Made by a program: the position numbers and the translations under genes. Of a stretch of DNA of 64,000 nucleotides, positions 16,178 through 25,697 are shown in pieces (position 1 is the stretch's first letter; each line of letters begins with the position of its first letter). The notes below the pieces were generated by a model, which was not told where the DNA came from, did no database searches, and saw only the letters and a program-made list of their open reading frames with translations. This DNA comes from Micromonospora echinofusca (GTDB taxonomy: Bacteria > Actinomycetota > Actinomycetes > Mycobacteriales > Micromonosporaceae), in the NCBI RefSeq assembly GCF_900091445.1, contig NZ_LT607733.1:5855001-5919000 (forward strand), given 5' to 3'.

Positions 16178-17156
16178 CGTCGACCTCCTCGGCGGGTTTG
16201 TCCGGCCGCAGCCGGAGCACCCGGGGGAACCGCAGTCGCCCGTCCGGGGTGCGCTGGCCGTACTTCACCTCCACCACGACCCGTGGTGTTACCCAGATCG
16301 CGCCCCGGGCATCCTCGCGCGGCACGTCCCCGGCGAACGGCGACGCGCCGCTGCGCAGCGGCTCCAGCTCGCGCAGCAGCTCCCGCTCGATGGCCGCGCC
16401 GATGCCGCCACCCACGCGCCCCCGGTAGGTGAGCCGGCCGTCGGGGCCCGGCACCCCGACCAGCAGGCCGCCGATCCGGCGCGCACCGGGCCGCCAGCCG
16501 CCGACCACGAAGTCGCCGGTGACCTCCAGCTTGACCTTCATCCAGTCCGGGGAGCGCACGCCCGGCCGGTAGACCGACTCGACCCGCTTGGCCATCACCC
16601 CCTCCAGGCCGTGCTCGCCGGCCGCCTCGTAGGTGGCCGGGCCGTCGCCGAAGAGCGGCGACACCGCCCATCGGGCGCCGCCGAGCGCCAGGCCGTCCAG
16701 GGCCTCCCGCCGGCGGGCGTACGACCAGCCGGTCAGGTCCTCGCCGTCGAGCCGGAGCAGGTCGAAGATCATGTACGTCACCGGGGCGACCGCCGCCAGC
16801 CGGGCGGCCTTGTTGCGGTCGCGCACGTGCATCCGCTCCGCCAGGGCCGTGAACGAGGGCTGGCCGGTCTCGCCGAGCAGCACCACCTCGCCGTCGAGCA
16901 GCGCGTCGCCCACCTGCTCGGGCAGGGCGGCCAGCTCCGGGTAAGCGACGGTGATCTCCACGCCGCTGCGGGCGTACAGGTGCTGCCGGCCACCGGAGAT
17001 GTCAGCCAGCGCGCGGACGCCGTCCCACTTGAACTCGTAGGCCCAGCCGGCACCCGCCGGGAGCTGCCCGGTCATCGCGAGCATCGGCTTGAGCGGCGCG
17101 CCGGGCACGTCCCGACTGTACTTGCGCACCGAAGCGCTCGCGTGGCCTTCGATCAT
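16167..17156 (-). CDS. ATP-dependent DNA ligase of non-homologous end joining
   Basis: A 329-aa ligase with adenylation-domain motif I YEFKWDGVRA (nucleophilic Lys), motif III DGEVVL, motif IV EGVMAKR, motif V WMKVKLEVTGDFVVGG and a C-terminal OB-fold region ending in VEVKYGQRTPDGRLRFPRVL. This is the size and layout of the stand-alone LigD ligase or LigC type. It seals breaks in the Ku-dependent pathway. It lies head to head with ku across only 38 bp, so the two transcripts share a compact promoter region, and overlaps the polymerase gene downstream. Confidence 0.93.
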   Translation of the reverse strand: MIEGHASASVRKYSRDVPGAPLKPMLAMTGQLPAGAGWAYEFKWDGVRALADISGGRQHLYARSGVEITVAYPELAALPEQVGDALLDGEVVLLGETGQPSFTALAERMHVRDRNKAARLAAVAPVTYMIFDLLRLDGEDLTGWSYARRREALDGLALGGARWAVSPLFGDGPATYEAAGEHGLEGVMAKRVESVYRPGVRSPDWMKVKLEVTGDFVVGGWRPGARRIGGLLVGVPGPDGRLTYRGRVGGGIGAAIERELLRELEPLRSGASPFAGDVPREDARGAIWVTPRVVVEVKYGQRTPDGRLRFPRVLRLRPDKPAEEVDDAG

Positions 17157-17194
17157 TTGCGATCCTGGGCTGTACCGGCGAGAGGAGCACGGGG

Positions 17195-18211
17195 ATGCGG
17201 GCCATCTGGAAGGGAGCCGTCTCGTTCGGCCTCGTCTCGATCGGGGTCAAGCTCTACTCGGCCACCGAGGAGAAGGACATCCGCTTCCACCAGGTGCACC
17301 GGGAGGACGGCGGCCGCATCCGCTACAAGCGCACCTGCCAGGTCTGCGGCGAGGAGGTCACCTACGACGACATCGCCAAGGGCTACGACATCGGCGGCGG
17401 CGAGATGGTGATCCTCACCGACGAGGACTTCGCCGAGCTGCCGCTGTCCAGCTCGCGCGCGATCGACGTGCTGGAGTTCGTCCCCGCCGAGCAGGTCGAC
17501 CCGATCCTCTACAACAAGGCGTACTTCCTGGAGCCGGAGGGCACCGCCACCAAGCCGTACGTGCTGCTGCGCGACGCGCTCGCCGACTCGGAACGGGTGG
17601 CGATCGTCAAGGTGGCGCTGCGCCAGCGGGAGCAGCTCGCCACGCTGCGGGTCCGCGAGGGCGTGCTGCTGCTCAACACCATGCTCTGGCCGGACGAGAT
17701 CCGCAAACCCGACTTCGGCTTCCTCGACGAGGACCTGAAGGTCCGCCCGCCGGAGCTGGCGATGGCCAGCTCGCTGATCGACTCGATGGCCGGCGAGTTC
17801 GAGCCGGACGCGTTCACCGACGACTACCGGGCGGCATTGCAGGAGGTCATCGACGCCAAGGTGGAGGGCCGCGAGGTCGTCCAGCCGGAGGAGGTCGAGG
17901 AGGCGCCGGCCGCAGCGGTGGACCTGATGGCGGCGCTGAAGGCGTCCGTGGAGCGCGCCCGGTCCGCCCGGGGCGAGGCGCCGGCCGGCGGCGGCGGGGA
18001 GCCGACCCCGATCTCGGCCGCCCGCTCGGCGCAGAAGAAGGCCGCCGAGAAGAAGGCGGCGAAGGCCCCGGCCAAGAAGACCGCCGAGAAGAAGGCCGCG
18101 CCGAAGAAGGCCGCCGCCAAGAAGGCCGCCGAGGGCGAGAAGAAGCCGGCGGCGAAGAAGGCCGCGCCGAAGAAGGCCGCGCCGAAGAAGGCCGCCCGCA
18201 AGACCGCCTGA
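17195..18211 (+). CDS. ku: Ku DNA end-binding protein with Lys/Ala-rich tail
   Basis: A 338-aa bacterial Ku: MRAIWKGAVSFGLVSIGVKL, a Ku core with CQVCGEEV and VPAEQVDPILYNKAYFLEPE, and homodimerisation region to about residue 245. The last 65 residues are repetitive AKK/APKK modules resembling a histone-H1 tail, known in actinobacterial Ku proteins to increase DNA binding. It forms a ring on broken DNA ends and recruits the ligase and polymerase encoded by the divergent genes. The nearest downstream gene is an unrelated MerR regulator. Confidence 0.95.
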   Translation: MRAIWKGAVSFGLVSIGVKLYSATEEKDIRFHQVHREDGGRIRYKRTCQVCGEEVTYDDIAKGYDIGGGEMVILTDEDFAELPLSSSRAIDVLEFVPAEQVDPILYNKAYFLEPEGTATKPYVLLRDALADSERVAIVKVALRQREQLATLRVREGVLLLNTMLWPDEIRKPDFGFLDEDLKVRPPELAMASSLIDSMAGEFEPDAFTDDYRAALQEVIDAKVEGREVVQPEEVEEAPAAAVDLMAALKASVERARSARGEAPAGGGGEPTPISAARSAQKKAAEKKAAKAPAKKTAEKKAAPKKAAAKKAAEGEKKPAAKKAAPKKAAPKKAARKTA

Positions 18212-18280
18212 CCCCGGTGGTTCGCGTCCCCCGCACGTCGGAGGCGTGGCGTACGCCGAAGGCACCGCGCGGTCCGACGT

Positions 18281-18311
18281 TTGCCTTGACGCCGGTGGCA
18301 AGGTCTAGCGT
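18281..18311 (+). promoter_or_regulatory. MerR-type operator/promoter with 19-bp spacer
   Basis: A dyad CCTTG (18284-18288) to CAAGG (18299-18303), matching at eight of ten positions per half, lies between TTGCCT (18281-18286) and TAGCGT (18306-18311). The 19-bp spacing is the over-long distance typical of MerR-activated promoters, so the regulator at 18338 probably controls its own operon. Confidence 0.6.
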
Positions 18312-18337
18312 CGGTCGGGTCGGACGAGGGAGGTCGG

Positions 18338-18730
18338 ATGCTGATCGGTGAACTGGCGGAACGCGCCGGCACGAGCACCCGGGCCCTGCGCTACTACGAG
18401 ACCCACGGCCTGGTCCGGGCGGCCCGCTCCGCCAACGGCTACCGGGTCTACGACGAGGCGGAGCTGCCCGTCGTACGCGAGATCCGGGCCCTGCTGGCGG
18501 TGGGCTTCGGCCTGGACGACATCCGCCCGTTCGTCGCCTGCCTGCGGGCCGGCAACGCCTCCGGTCACGTCTGCCCGGACTCGGTGGCCGTGCTGCGACG
18601 CAAGCTGGCCGAGGTCGACGCCGGCATCGACCGGCTGCACGCGGTCCGCCGGGAGCTGCGCGACCAGCTCGCCCACGCCATCACCCACCGGGAGGAAACA
18701 TGCTCGAGACTGCGTCGGACGGCTCGCTGA
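18338..18730 (+). CDS. MerR-family transcriptional regulator
   Basis: A 130-aa protein with an N-terminal winged helix (MLIGELAERAGTSTRALRYY, GYRVYDEAELPVVREI) and a C-terminal coiled-coil helix (RKLAEVDAGIDRLHAVRREL). Cys68 and Cys79 (CLRAGNASGHVC) lie where MerR effector sites are, and a third Cys is at 122, so metal or thiol-redox sensing is plausible; the pattern is not that of SoxR or CueR. It overlaps the thioredoxin gene by 31 bp, implying a shared mRNA and function in redox homeostasis. Good ribosome site GAGGGAGG upstream. Confidence 0.9.
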   Translation: MLIGELAERAGTSTRALRYYETHGLVRAARSANGYRVYDEAELPVVREIRALLAVGFGLDDIRPFVACLRAGNASGHVCPDSVAVLRRKLAEVDAGIDRLHAVRRELRDQLAHAITHREETCSRLRRTAR

Positions 18731-19047
18731 CCGTCGTCACCGACGACACCTTCGCCACCGTGGTGCTCGCCGCCGACTGCCCGGTCGTGGTCGACTTCTG
18801 GGCCGACTGGTGCCCGCCGTGCCGGGCCGTCTCCCGCAGCCTCGCCGAACTCGCCGAGGAGTTCGCCGGGCGGATGGTCGTCGCCACGATCGACACCGAC
18901 GCCAACCCGGCGGCCACCCGCGCGTACTCGGTGATGTCCCTGCCCACCCTCCTGGTATTCCGCCACGGCACGGTGGTCGGCTCGATCGTCGGGTCCCGCC
19001 CCAAGCACCACCTGCGCCAGTCCCTGGCACGGCATCTGGACGGCTGA
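18700..19047 (+). CDS. trxA: Thioredoxin
   Basis: A 115-aa thioredoxin-fold protein with active site WCPPC (residues 37-41) instead of the common WCGPC, preceded by VVVDFWAD and followed by VMSLPTLLVFRHGTVVG with the cis-Pro. It has normal thioredoxin length and no signal peptide, so it acts as a cytoplasmic disulfide reductase. The Pro-Pro dipeptide would be expected to shift redox potential. CGGGAGGAAAC precedes ATG 18700, which supports the start even though it lies inside the merR reading frame. Confidence 0.92.
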   Translation: MLETASDGSLTVVTDDTFATVVLAADCPVVVDFWADWCPPCRAVSRSLAELAEEFAGRMVVATIDTDANPAATRAYSVMSLPTLLVFRHGTVVGSIVGSRPKHHLRQSLARHLDG

Positions 19048-19129
19048 GCCACCGGCCGGTGTGGGCGGTCTCGCCCGCCACCGGCCACCGCGGGTACGCT
19101 CCGCCGGCCCCCGCCGCGAGAGGAACCCC

Positions 19130-19774
19130 ATGCCGTACACCCCCGAGCTGGACCGGCTGCTGACGCCCGGCGCCCGCTTCGCCGACGAGCACGCCACGTA
19201 CGTCATGGAGGTGCACCCGGTGGGCGACGTCGTGCTGCCGACGGGGCGGGTGGTCGGCTGCGATCCGGTGGCCTGCCCCGAGGACGAACCGTTCACGGTC
19301 GAGGTGGCCCCCGGCCGCTACCCGGCGCGGGCGTGGGTCGCCGTGGTTCGGGGCGAGGACACCGAGGCGGACCGGCGGGTGGCCGCCCTCGAACTGGTGA
19401 TCCACGACGAGCCGGCGGCCCGCTGGGAGATGGCGCTGGTCGGCGACCAGGACGTCGCGGACCTCAAGTCCGACGGCTGGTTCGGCTACGGGGTGGACAC
19501 CGGCATCGGCACCCTGGCCGACCCCACCGCGCTGGCCGCCCTGGAAACGTGGGACGAGGACGCGGTGACGGACGTCTTCGTCGCGGACGAGCCGGCGGGC
19601 GGGCCGGTGCCGGGGCACGTCGCCGCGGTGCTCGACGAGACGACCGGGGCCAACGTGGTGACGGTCTGGTCCGGCTGGGGCGACGGCTGCTACGGCACCT
19701 GGATCGGGCGTACGGCGGACGGCCGGGTCACCTCGTTCGTGACCGACTTCATGGTGGTGCCGGGGCCGGCGTGA
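19130..19774 (+). CDS. DUF4241 domain protein
   Basis: A 214-aa protein containing the DUF4241 landmarks APGRYPARAWVAVV, AALELVIHDEPAARWEMAL, GYGVDTGIGTLADPTALAAL and WSGWGDGCYGTWIGRTADGR. DUF4241 proteins are widespread in actinobacteria and often sit in polymorphic-toxin or immunity contexts, but no function is established and no such context is seen here. No signal peptide. AGAGGAA precedes ATG 19130. Confidence 0.8.
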   Translation: MPYTPELDRLLTPGARFADEHATYVMEVHPVGDVVLPTGRVVGCDPVACPEDEPFTVEVAPGRYPARAWVAVVRGEDTEADRRVAALELVIHDEPAARWEMALVGDQDVADLKSDGWFGYGVDTGIGTLADPTALAALETWDEDAVTDVFVADEPAGGPVPGHVAAVLDETTGANVVTVWSGWGDGCYGTWIGRTADGRVTSFVTDFMVVPGPA

Positions 19775-19899
19775 CCTGTGCGGTGGGAGCGGCCACCGTC
19801 GAGGGGGCGCGGTGGGCGGCCGGGCGGGTACCGTGTGCGTCGGCTTTCCCCCCGGCACTCCGATGCCGGCCACCACCTTCGCAGCAGGGAGTCGACGCC

Positions 19900-20550
19900 G
19901 TGAGCGAGCGTACGCAGAACCGGTCCCAGAAGTCGGAGCGGCGGCTGGCCGCCCAGTTGGCCGCCCAGAAGGCGGCCGAGGCGAAGCGCCGCCGGCAGGC
20001 CTGGGCCGGCGGGCTCGCCGGGGTCGCCGTCGTCGCGGTGCTGATCACCGTCTTCGTGACGATCGGGCGCAACAGCGACGGCGACAAGGACCAGACGGCC
20101 GGCGCCCCCTCGGCGGGCCCGTCCGCCAGCGCCCCCGCCGCCGACACGCCCCCCGCCCCGCAGCTGCCGGAGGGGGCCGACCCGGCCCTGGGCAGCAAGC
20201 CGACCGTCGCCGCCGGCAAGGGCGAGCTGAAGAAGCTCACCGTGACCCCGCTGATCAAGGGCAAGGGCCCGGCCGTGCAGAAGGGCCAGACGATCACCAC
20301 GAACTACGTCGGCGTCTTCTACAAGGACGGCAAGGAGTTCGACTCGTCGTGGAACGGCGGGCAGCCGGCGTCCCTCGCCATCGGCGTCGGCCAGGTCATC
20401 CCAGGCTGGGACCAGGGCCTCGTCGGGGTGACCGTCGGCAGCCGCGTCCAGCTCGACATCCCGGCCGAGCTGGCGTACGGCACGAACCCTTCCGGCGGCC
20501 GTCCGGCCGGCCCGCTGCGCTTCGTGGTGGACGTGCTCGCGGCGCAGTGA
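19900..20550 (+). CDS. FKBP-type peptidyl-prolyl isomerase, membrane-anchored
   Basis: A 216-aa protein: a basic Ala/Gln-rich N-terminus, one transmembrane segment (GGLAGVAVVAVLITVFVTIG, about residues 31-50), a Pro/Ala-rich extracellular linker and a C-terminal FKBP domain (GQTITTNYVGVFYKDGKEFD, VIPGWDQGLVGVTVGSRVQL, PAELAYGT). The active-site residues of FKBP (Tyr, Phe-Asp, Ile, Trp, Tyr) are present. It should catalyse prolyl cis-trans isomerisation outside the membrane during folding of exported proteins. GTG 19900 is preceded by AGGGAG. Confidence 0.9.
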   Translation: MSERTQNRSQKSERRLAAQLAAQKAAEAKRRRQAWAGGLAGVAVVAVLITVFVTIGRNSDGDKDQTAGAPSAGPSASAPAADTPPAPQLPEGADPALGSKPTVAAGKGELKKLTVTPLIKGKGPAVQKGQTITTNYVGVFYKDGKEFDSSWNGGQPASLAIGVGQVIPGWDQGLVGVTVGSRVQLDIPAELAYGTNPSGGRPAGPLRFVVDVLAAQ

Positions 20551-20709
20551 GCCGTCGGTCCGCCGGTGACCGGCCCGTTCGTCCCGGCCCGCCCGTGACC
20601 GGTCCGTTGCCCCGCGGTGGCGGCCCGGTTCGCCCGGGATGTCGCCCGTTGTTGATGCAGTAGCCCACATGGGGCTTCCGGCCCCTCACCCACTCGCAGT
20701 AGGTTCAGC

Positions 20710-20741
20710 GTCACCCCGGGCGGTCGGCCGTCCGGGGTGAC
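20710..20741. promoter_or_regulatory. Strong stem-loop upstream of the SCO6745-family gene
   Basis: GTCACCCCGG (20710-20719) and CCGGGGTGAC (20732-20741) are perfect complements; with inner pairs, one of them a G-T, the stem reaches 14 bp closed by TCGG. It ends 25 bp before the GTG at 20767. It may terminate the upstream FKBP transcript or sit at the 5' end of the next mRNA; TAGGTT at 20699-20704 could be a -10 box that would start the RNA at the hairpin. Confidence 0.5.
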
Positions 20742-20766
20742 GACCGGACCGGACGCGGAGGTGCAC

Positions 20767-21630
20767 GTGACGGCGCTGGACGAAGCGGGGCGGGCCGCCC
20801 GGGTGATGTGGACGCACTACGAGCCCGTCCACGCGATCACCTACTTCCACCCCCGCGCCCGGGCCGCCTTCGAAGCGGTCGGCCTGCGGGGCTTCTGGCG
20901 CGGCTACTTCGCCGGCCGGGCCGCGCCGCTGGGGCCCGCCGAGGCCGCGCCGGTCACGGCGGCGTTCTTCAACTTCGCCCCGCACACCGTGGCGCGGGCG
21001 CTGCCGGCCGTCTGGCGGCTGGCCACGCCGGAGGAGGCGCTGCGGGCGCGGCTCACGGGCGCGGTGCAGGCGCTGGCCGAGCTGACCTACGAGCTGCCGG
21101 AGTCGCACCTGGTCGAGGCGGCCGAGCTGCTGGAGGCCGCCGCCGCCGAGGCGGAGCCGGCCGGCCGGGTGCTGGGCGCCGCCAACGCCGCCCTACCGCG
21201 CGGCGAGTACCCGCTGGCCCGGCTCTGGCAGGCCGCCACCACGCTGCGCGAGCAGCGCGGCGACGGGCACATCGCCGCGTTGGTCGCGGCCGACCTCGAC
21301 CCGGTGGAGACGCTGGCCTGGCGGGTCGCGGTCGACATCTCGCCGCTGAACCTGCTCGGGCGCGGCTGGTCGGAGGAGCAGTGGGCCGCCGCCCGCGCCC
21401 GGCTGGCCGAGCGGGGCTGGCTGACCCCCGACGGGGAGCCGACCGAGCAGGGCCGGGCCCGGTTCCAGGCGATCGAGGACGCCACCGACGCCGCCGCCGC
21501 CCGCCCGTGGCGGACGCTGGGCCCGGAACGTACGGGTCGGCTGCGCCAACTGCTCGAACCGATCGCGCGCGCCGCGCACACCGTCATCCCCGAGGGCAAC
21601 CCGATCGGCCTGCCCGCCCTGCGGACCTGA
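20767..21630 (+). CDS. SCO6745-family protein
   Basis: A 287-aa protein matching an actinobacterial family of unknown function: AARVMWTHYEPVHAITYF, GFWRGYFAGRAAPLGP, AFFNFAPHTVARALPAVW, a long helical middle, and a C-terminal winged-helix-like part (GWSEEQWAAARARLAERGWL, LLEPIARAAHTVIP). No catalytic motif is apparent and there is no signal peptide. GTG 20767 is selected because GGAGG lies 6 nt upstream; the in-frame GTG at 20737 lies inside the stem-loop and lacks a ribosome site. Confidence 0.8.
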   Translation: MTALDEAGRAARVMWTHYEPVHAITYFHPRARAAFEAVGLRGFWRGYFAGRAAPLGPAEAAPVTAAFFNFAPHTVARALPAVWRLATPEEALRARLTGAVQALAELTYELPESHLVEAAELLEAAAAEAEPAGRVLGAANAALPRGEYPLARLWQAATTLREQRGDGHIAALVAADLDPVETLAWRVAVDISPLNLLGRGWSEEQWAAARARLAERGWLTPDGEPTEQGRARFQAIEDATDAAAARPWRTLGPERTGRLRQLLEPIARAAHTVIPEGNPIGLPALRT

Positions 21631-21639
21631 CCGCCCGCC

Positions 21640-21780
21640 GGACCGCTGCCCGCCGCTGCCCACTCGCCTGCGCGCTGCCCGCCCCTGCTCGCCGCCCTGC
21701 CGCCCTGCCGCCCGCATGCTCGCCGGCTCGCCGCCCTGCCGCCCGCTGACCGCCGCCGCCTGCCCGCTGGCCGCCGGTGG
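21640..21780. repeat. Low-complexity pyrimidine-skewed CCGCC/CTGCC tract
   Basis: The 140 bp between the SCO6745-family gene and the HAD gene are built from short imperfect repeats of CTGCCGCC and TCGCCGCC on the plus strand, including two copies of TCGCCGCCCTGCCGCC. There is no dyad structure or spacer regularity. It is probably a slippage-prone spacer without a coded function. Confidence 0.5.
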
Positions 21781-21794
21781 GGCAGGATGGGTTC

Positions 21795-22448
21795 GTGGCG
21801 GATGCGGTGATCTTCGACCTGGACGGCGTGATCGTGGACTCCGAGCCGGTGTGGGAGGAGGTCCGGCGGGCGTACGTCGCGGCGCACGGCGGCACCTGGC
21901 AGCCCGACACGCAGCGCCGGCTGATGGGCATGAGCACCGGCGAGTGGGCGCGCTACCTCAGCGGTGAGCTGGGCGTCGACCGTAGCCCCGAGCAGGTCGC
22001 CACCGAGGTCGTCGAGGAGATGACCCGGCGCTACGCGCAGCGCGTACCGCTGATCGACGGGGCCGACGAGATCGTACGCCGGCTGGCCGAACGGTGGCCG
22101 CTGGGGCTGGCCAGCTCGTCGCCGACGCGGCTGATCGCGGCGGCGCTGGCCGCGACGGGCCTGACCGGGGTGTTCGGCGCCACGCTGTCGACCGAGGAGA
22201 CCGAACGGGGCAAGCCTGCGCCCGACGTCTACCTGGCGGTCGCCGAGCGGCTGGGCGTCGACCCGGCCCGCTGCGTGGCCGTGGAGGACTCGTCCAACGG
22301 CGTCCGGTCGGCTGCCGCCGCCCGGATGACCGTGGTGGCGGTGCCGCACGGGACGTACCCGCTGGACCCGGACGCCGAACGGCTAGCGGCCGTGGTGCTG
22401 GACGCCATCGGCGACCTGACCCCACAGGCCATCGACCGCCTCGGCTAG
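21795..22448 (+). CDS. HAD hydrolase, beta-phosphoglucomutase-like
   Basis: A 217-aa HAD subfamily I protein: motif I VIFDLDGVIVDSEPVW, motif II LASSSPTRLI, motif III Lys in ERGKPAPDVYL, motif IV VAVEDSSNGVRSAAAA. This set is typical of beta-phosphoglucomutase/DOG-phosphatase-like enzymes that act on sugar phosphates. It may be a sugar-phosphate phosphatase; mutase activity cannot be read. GTG 21795 follows CAGGATGGG and begins directly before motif I. Confidence 0.88.
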   Translation: MADAVIFDLDGVIVDSEPVWEEVRRAYVAAHGGTWQPDTQRRLMGMSTGEWARYLSGELGVDRSPEQVATEVVEEMTRRYAQRVPLIDGADEIVRRLAERWPLGLASSSPTRLIAAALAATGLTGVFGATLSTEETERGKPAPDVYLAVAERLGVDPARCVAVEDSSNGVRSAAAARMTVVAVPHGTYPLDPDAERLAAVVLDAIGDLTPQAIDRLG

Positions 22449-22500
22449 GCGGCCCACCAGCACACACCACGACGCGCCAAGCGCCAGCGCCAGCGCCAAC

Positions 22501-22565
22501 CCGGTGATCAGGACGCCCTGGACCCTAAACCCGCCCGGTAACGTCCATCGCGTCCTGATCACCGG
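22501..22565. repeat. Perfect 16-bp inverted repeat made of two copies of a 21-nt element
   Basis: CCGGTGATCAGGACGC (22501-22516) is the exact reverse complement of 22550-22565, with 33 bp between. Each arm is part of a 21-nt element (22503-22523 minus, 22543-22563 plus) whose third copy is at 34458-34478. Inside the loop TGGAC and GTCCA can pair to extend the stem. It lies after the HAD gene stop and could work as a terminator, but its recurrence suggests an interspersed repeat. Confidence 0.75.
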
Positions 22566-22745
22566 TGCTCGCAGCGCCCGCACCACCGCAGGGCGGGGTG
22601 CTCGCACCGCCCGGCAGGTTGCGCGTCCGGGCGGTGGCGCCCGGGTTGTCCGGGTTGTGGGGGGGCGGGATCGGCATGAGCGGGGATCCGCCGGGTACCG
22701 CAGCCGACGGCGCCCCGCCGGGGGCCGCCGGGTGAGGAGACGGGG

Positions 22746-23762
22746 ATGAAGGCGATCGTGTACGAGCGCACCGGCGACGCCTCGGTGCTGCAACTTCTCG
22801 ACCGGCCGGTGCCGGAGCCCGGCCCCGGCGAGGTCCTGGTGCGGGTGGCCGTGTCGGGGGTGAACCCGACCGACTGGAAGGCGCGCCGGCAGGGGCCGCT
22901 GCCCGACGGCTGGCAGACACCCGGGCAGGACGGCGCGGGGGTGATCGAGGCGGTCGGGGAGGGTGTCGACCGGGACCTGATCGGCGAGCGGGTCTGGCTG
23001 TGGGAGGCCGCGTGGCAGCGGCCCTGGGGCACCGCGGCCGAGTACACGGTGGTGCCGGTGCGGCAGGCGGTGCCCCTCGGCGACGCCTCCTTCGACCTGG
23101 GGGCCTGCCTGGGCATCCCCTTCCTCACCGCGCACCGCTGCCTGACGGCCGGCGAGTACACGCCGGACCGGTTGCACGCGGGCGCGCTCAGCGACCACAC
23201 GGTGCTCGTGCAGGGCGGGGCGGGCGCGGTGGGCAACGCGGCCATCCAGCTCGCCCGGTGGGCGGACGCCTGCGTGGTCGCCACGGTCAGGAGCCCGGAG
23301 AAGGCGCAGTTGGCGGCGGCGGCCGGGGCGTCCTTCGTGATCGACTACCGGCGGCAGGACGTGGTGGAGGAGGTCCGCAAGATCGCGCCCGACGGGGTGC
23401 ACACGATCGTCGAGGTCTCGCCGGCACGCAACGCCGCCGTCGACGTAAAGCTGCTCCGCCGCGGTGGCGCGGTCTGCGTCTACGCCGACGACGGTGGGGA
23501 CGAGGTGACCCTGCCGATCCGGCCGTTGATGGCCCCGAACGCGCGGTTCCAGTTCGTGCTCGTCTACACCGAGCCGAAGGCGGCCAAGGCCCAGGCGGTG
23601 GTGGACGTGGCTGCCGCGGCTGCCCAGGGCGGGGTCCGGGTGGGCGAGGACGCCGGCCTGCCGCTGCACCACCATCCGCTCTCGGCGGCCGGCGCGGCCC
23701 ACCAGGCGGTGGAGAACGCGGTGGTCGGCAAGGTGCTGATCACGACCAGCGAGAGCGGGTGA
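22746..23762 (+). CDS. Zinc-independent quinone oxidoreductase-like dehydrogenase (MDR)
   Basis: A 338-aa medium-chain dehydrogenase: MKAIVYERTGDASVLQLLDR, GVNPTDWKARRQG, GQDGAGVIEAVGEGVD, and nucleotide-binding VLVQGGAGAVGNAAIQLARW. The structural and catalytic Zn-ligand Cys clusters are absent, as in NADPH:quinone reductases (zeta-crystallin type). It probably reduces quinones or enones with NADPH. GAGGAGACGGGG precedes ATG 22746. It converges on the acyl-CoA ligase gene with a strong hairpin between. Confidence 0.9.
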   Translation: MKAIVYERTGDASVLQLLDRPVPEPGPGEVLVRVAVSGVNPTDWKARRQGPLPDGWQTPGQDGAGVIEAVGEGVDRDLIGERVWLWEAAWQRPWGTAAEYTVVPVRQAVPLGDASFDLGACLGIPFLTAHRCLTAGEYTPDRLHAGALSDHTVLVQGGAGAVGNAAIQLARWADACVVATVRSPEKAQLAAAAGASFVIDYRRQDVVEEVRKIAPDGVHTIVEVSPARNAAVDVKLLRRGGAVCVYADDGGDEVTLPIRPLMAPNARFQFVLVYTEPKAAKAQAVVDVAAAAAQGGVRVGEDAGLPLHHHPLSAAGAAHQAVENAVVGKVLITTSESG

Positions 23763-23789
23763 CGCCCAGCCTCACGGAAAGCCTTCTGA

Positions 23790-23860
23790 GGTGGGCAAAT
23801 TTCCCCATAGTGGGCACAGAGGCGAACAAGTTTCGCAACAATGACGGTGCGGGTCACCCG
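23790..23860. other. Short low-GC patch with GTGGGCA direct repeat
   Basis: Downstream of the dehydrogenase gene GTGGGCA occurs twice, 19 bp apart, and the first copy overlaps the near-palindrome GGGCAAATTTCCCC. The A/T richness is unusual for this window. No gene or promoter for a neighbour is evident because both flanking genes end here. Confidence 0.35.
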
Positions 23861-23868
23861 CATGGAGC

Positions 23869-23905
23869 GGGCGGCCCCGGCGCGGTGCGAACGCCGGGGC
23901 CGCCC
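23869..23905. terminator. Bidirectional terminator hairpin, 14-bp stem
   Basis: GGGCGGCCCCGGCG (23869-23882) pairs perfectly with 23892-23905 around a 9-nt loop. It lies between the convergent dehydrogenase and acyl-CoA ligase genes. Confidence 0.75.
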
Positions 23906-23964
23906 CTGGGGAGGGATTTCAGGAGTGGTCCCTACCCCAACAGGCGACGGTGCGCCTGAGAACG

Positions 23965-25614
<1,650 letters not shown>

Positions 25615-25697
25615 GGGTAACAAAGTAGTGTCGGCGGTCACAGGTTGGGAACCCTAGAATGCCGGTCGACCCCGAACCGGCCCCGTAAATTGTCCGG
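25615..25697. promoter_or_regulatory. Divergent promoter region of acyl-CoA ligase and Nudix genes
   Basis: On the minus strand TACTTT (25627-25622) ends 7 nt before the ATG at 25614. On the plus strand TAAATT (25686-25691) ends 6 nt before the GTG at 25698. Neither gene has a ribosome site, so both mRNAs may start at the initiation codon. TAGAAT at 25655-25660 is a further -10-like hexamer on the plus strand. Confidence 0.5.

Noticed and set aside
21640..21780. Possible CRISPR or tandem-repeat array
   Set aside because: Repeat units are only 8-16 bp, irregular, with no spacers; a simple low-complexity tract.
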